Shown here in pieces: positions 62,655-64,000 of a stretch of DNA of 64,000 bases. How positions within the stretch are numbered: position 1 is the stretch's first letter; every line of letters begins with the position of its first letter. The position numbers and the translations under genes are program-made. Origin of the DNA: Paraescarpia echinospica (Eukaryota > Annelida > Polychaeta > Sabellida > Siboglinidae); contig CM034539.1 in NCBI GenBank assembly GCA_020002185.1, positions 4,223,903 to 4,287,902 on the forward strand, given 5' to 3'. The notes beneath the pieces are model-generated. The model did not search any database. It was not told the DNA's origin and worked only from the letters and a program-made list of their open reading frames with translations.

Positions 62655-64000
62655 GATAATTTTTAATCGGTCAACATCTAACTGAGAGCGGAGAAATGTT
62701 CAGTGCGACAAATGTACGATATTAAACACTTGCTCTGGTGCGGGACCCTTACTTCTCCGTGGCGTTATTGCCACGAGCGTGCCAGCGAATAATGTTTTTA
62801 TAACGAGCACTCTGTCCTCGCTAGCACTTGTGGGACTTAGTCTGAAACCACACATAAATAGCAACTGAATCGTAACCACAAGGGCGAGAGTCAGACTGCG
62901 GGAATAACGTCAACACGACGAGTTTGTTGAAATGTGTGATGGATGCTTCTATTGTTTTGCAAACCTTAAATTCAACTAGCAAAAACGGGATGCCTTGGTA
63001 GCTGACAGTCGTGATAGCAACATTTACGAAATGTTAGAAAACACACAGCATCGTTTCATAAACACCATAATTCGCTCGCAGATACTCTTTGTTTGTTCAA
63101 AATAACAAGACCGGAGATAATGTGAAGTTCACGTCCATCGATAGGCCAAAGTCGTGAGAATTGTCAAATAATATACCTACATTGCTACGTTATTAGCACG
63201 AGTGCAGACATAAGCAATATTGCATCAGCGTCTTGCCAAATCCATGACACAGGGGCCGTTTCTCCGAAATATGTACCGTGCGTGCGTGGTTCGTGCAATT
63301 GTTGAGTTACATTTCACGTATTACGCACACATTGCGTTTTACGTTCCGAACAACTAATTTACCCAATACAAGTTGTGAATCATGACATAAGTGGTATTAT
63401 GAAAATACATAGATCTTACGTACTAATCGTAACGGCGTAAATTAATCCCTAAAAGTTTGGCGCTTGAGATTCCTTGATTAAAATTATATATCAATAAGTA
63501 AGTTAATAAAATATTGATTTAAGTGCAGTCGCTTTTCTTTTCGCTTCGGATGAAGCAATATGCAAATCGAGTCAAATCTTTCGTACTAATAGAAATGCAC
63601 TTGACTCGGTCTGGATGTTGGTATAATATGGAATAATGTAATATATGCCGTGTGGACGATGTGTTAGCGTCGGAGAACAGTGCATGAGTGTTGCAGAATC
63701 GATTGACCGTTATGCGCACACAGTGTGCAGTTTCCATTACATATAGGCAAATTAAATCCTAGTACTGCACATTACTTTCTAGAATTTTGCACGTTATCCA
63801 ACAAAGCTATTAAACAGTTACCTCGTTTTGAGATCGTATTCTATGTAAACCTTTTTGATCGTCGAGTTTAACTCATAATTGTTACGCCAAGAACTGCCGA
63901 CTTTAGTGTGTGTACCAACAGTTTCATTCACCCCAACTTTGGCAGACGAGGATTCCAACAAACACTCTCATACAAAACTGATACATCAATATTTGAAAAT
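62655..64000. repeat. Tandem segmental duplication, start of unit 4
   Basis: Aligns to 1-1340 of unit 1 and 33246-34540 of unit 3. The target site of the CR1 insertion is empty here, near 63950. The array therefore continues beyond the window. Confidence 0.95.

Overview
The window is AT-rich animal DNA. The evidence is spliced genes with canonical GT/AG sites, a TATA/initiator promoter, AATAAA polyadenylation signals, several clades of non-LTR retrotransposon and long CA/GT/GA microsatellites. Nothing bacterial is present. The retrotransposon set and the secreted cysteine-rich proteins suggest a marine invertebrate, possibly a lophotrochozoan or basal deuterostome; the phylum cannot be fixed from this sequence alone.

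The layout is a head-to-tail tandem array of a unit of about 25 kb. Equivalent points of successive units lie at 1, 25260, 33246 and 62655. Unit 1 (1-25259) is complete. Unit 2 (25260-33245) shows only its two ends around a 1000-N assembly gap (30860-31859), which stands in for roughly 18 kb. Unit 3 (33246-62654) is complete and longer, mainly because a 4.57 kb CR1-type LINE (34543-39111) inserted in it. Unit 4 starts at 62655.

Each complete unit carries two genes that I could assemble from exons, arranged head to head. (1) On the minus strand is a three-exon gene for a secreted protein of 352 residues. A TATA box with a correctly spaced initiator and a 40-nt noncoding exon lie at 18416-18347. 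A signal-peptide exon lies at 17217-17123. A single exon at 12374-11389 encodes six FG-GAP/VCBS-type beta-propeller blades. The splice phases match exactly. Every blade carries a pair of cysteines exactly 22 residues apart around its Asp-rich calcium loop. Unit 3 has the same gene (56679-49331). (2) On the plus strand, downstream and divergent, are two phase-matched exons (20751-20847 and 21353-21570) encoding a WAP/lustrin-like cysteine module followed by a TIL-like (trypsin-inhibitor-like) cysteine module. This gene reads through in unit 1 but is broken in unit 3 by a lost splice donor, a stop codon and a 2-bp deletion.

The rest is mostly mobile-element debris. It includes a LINE 3' end near 3 kb, a minus-strand LINE interrupted by a younger retroposon (4.1-7.1 kb), an RTE-like fragment followed by an eight-copy 56-bp minisatellite (9.6-10.8 kb), and a Jockey/CR1-like LINE in the large intron (12.9-16.3 kb). 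Large microsatellite fields lie at 19.5-24.8 kb. The same items recur at offset positions in units 2 and 3.

The most interesting signal is the propeller gene. Between units 1 and 3, 13 of its 15 amino-acid differences fall in blades 1-3, and they recur at equivalent positions of successive blades, while blades 4-6 are almost identical. This looks like a secreted, possibly ligand-binding or lectin-like protein that is amplified and diversifying in tandem beside an inhibitor-like gene.
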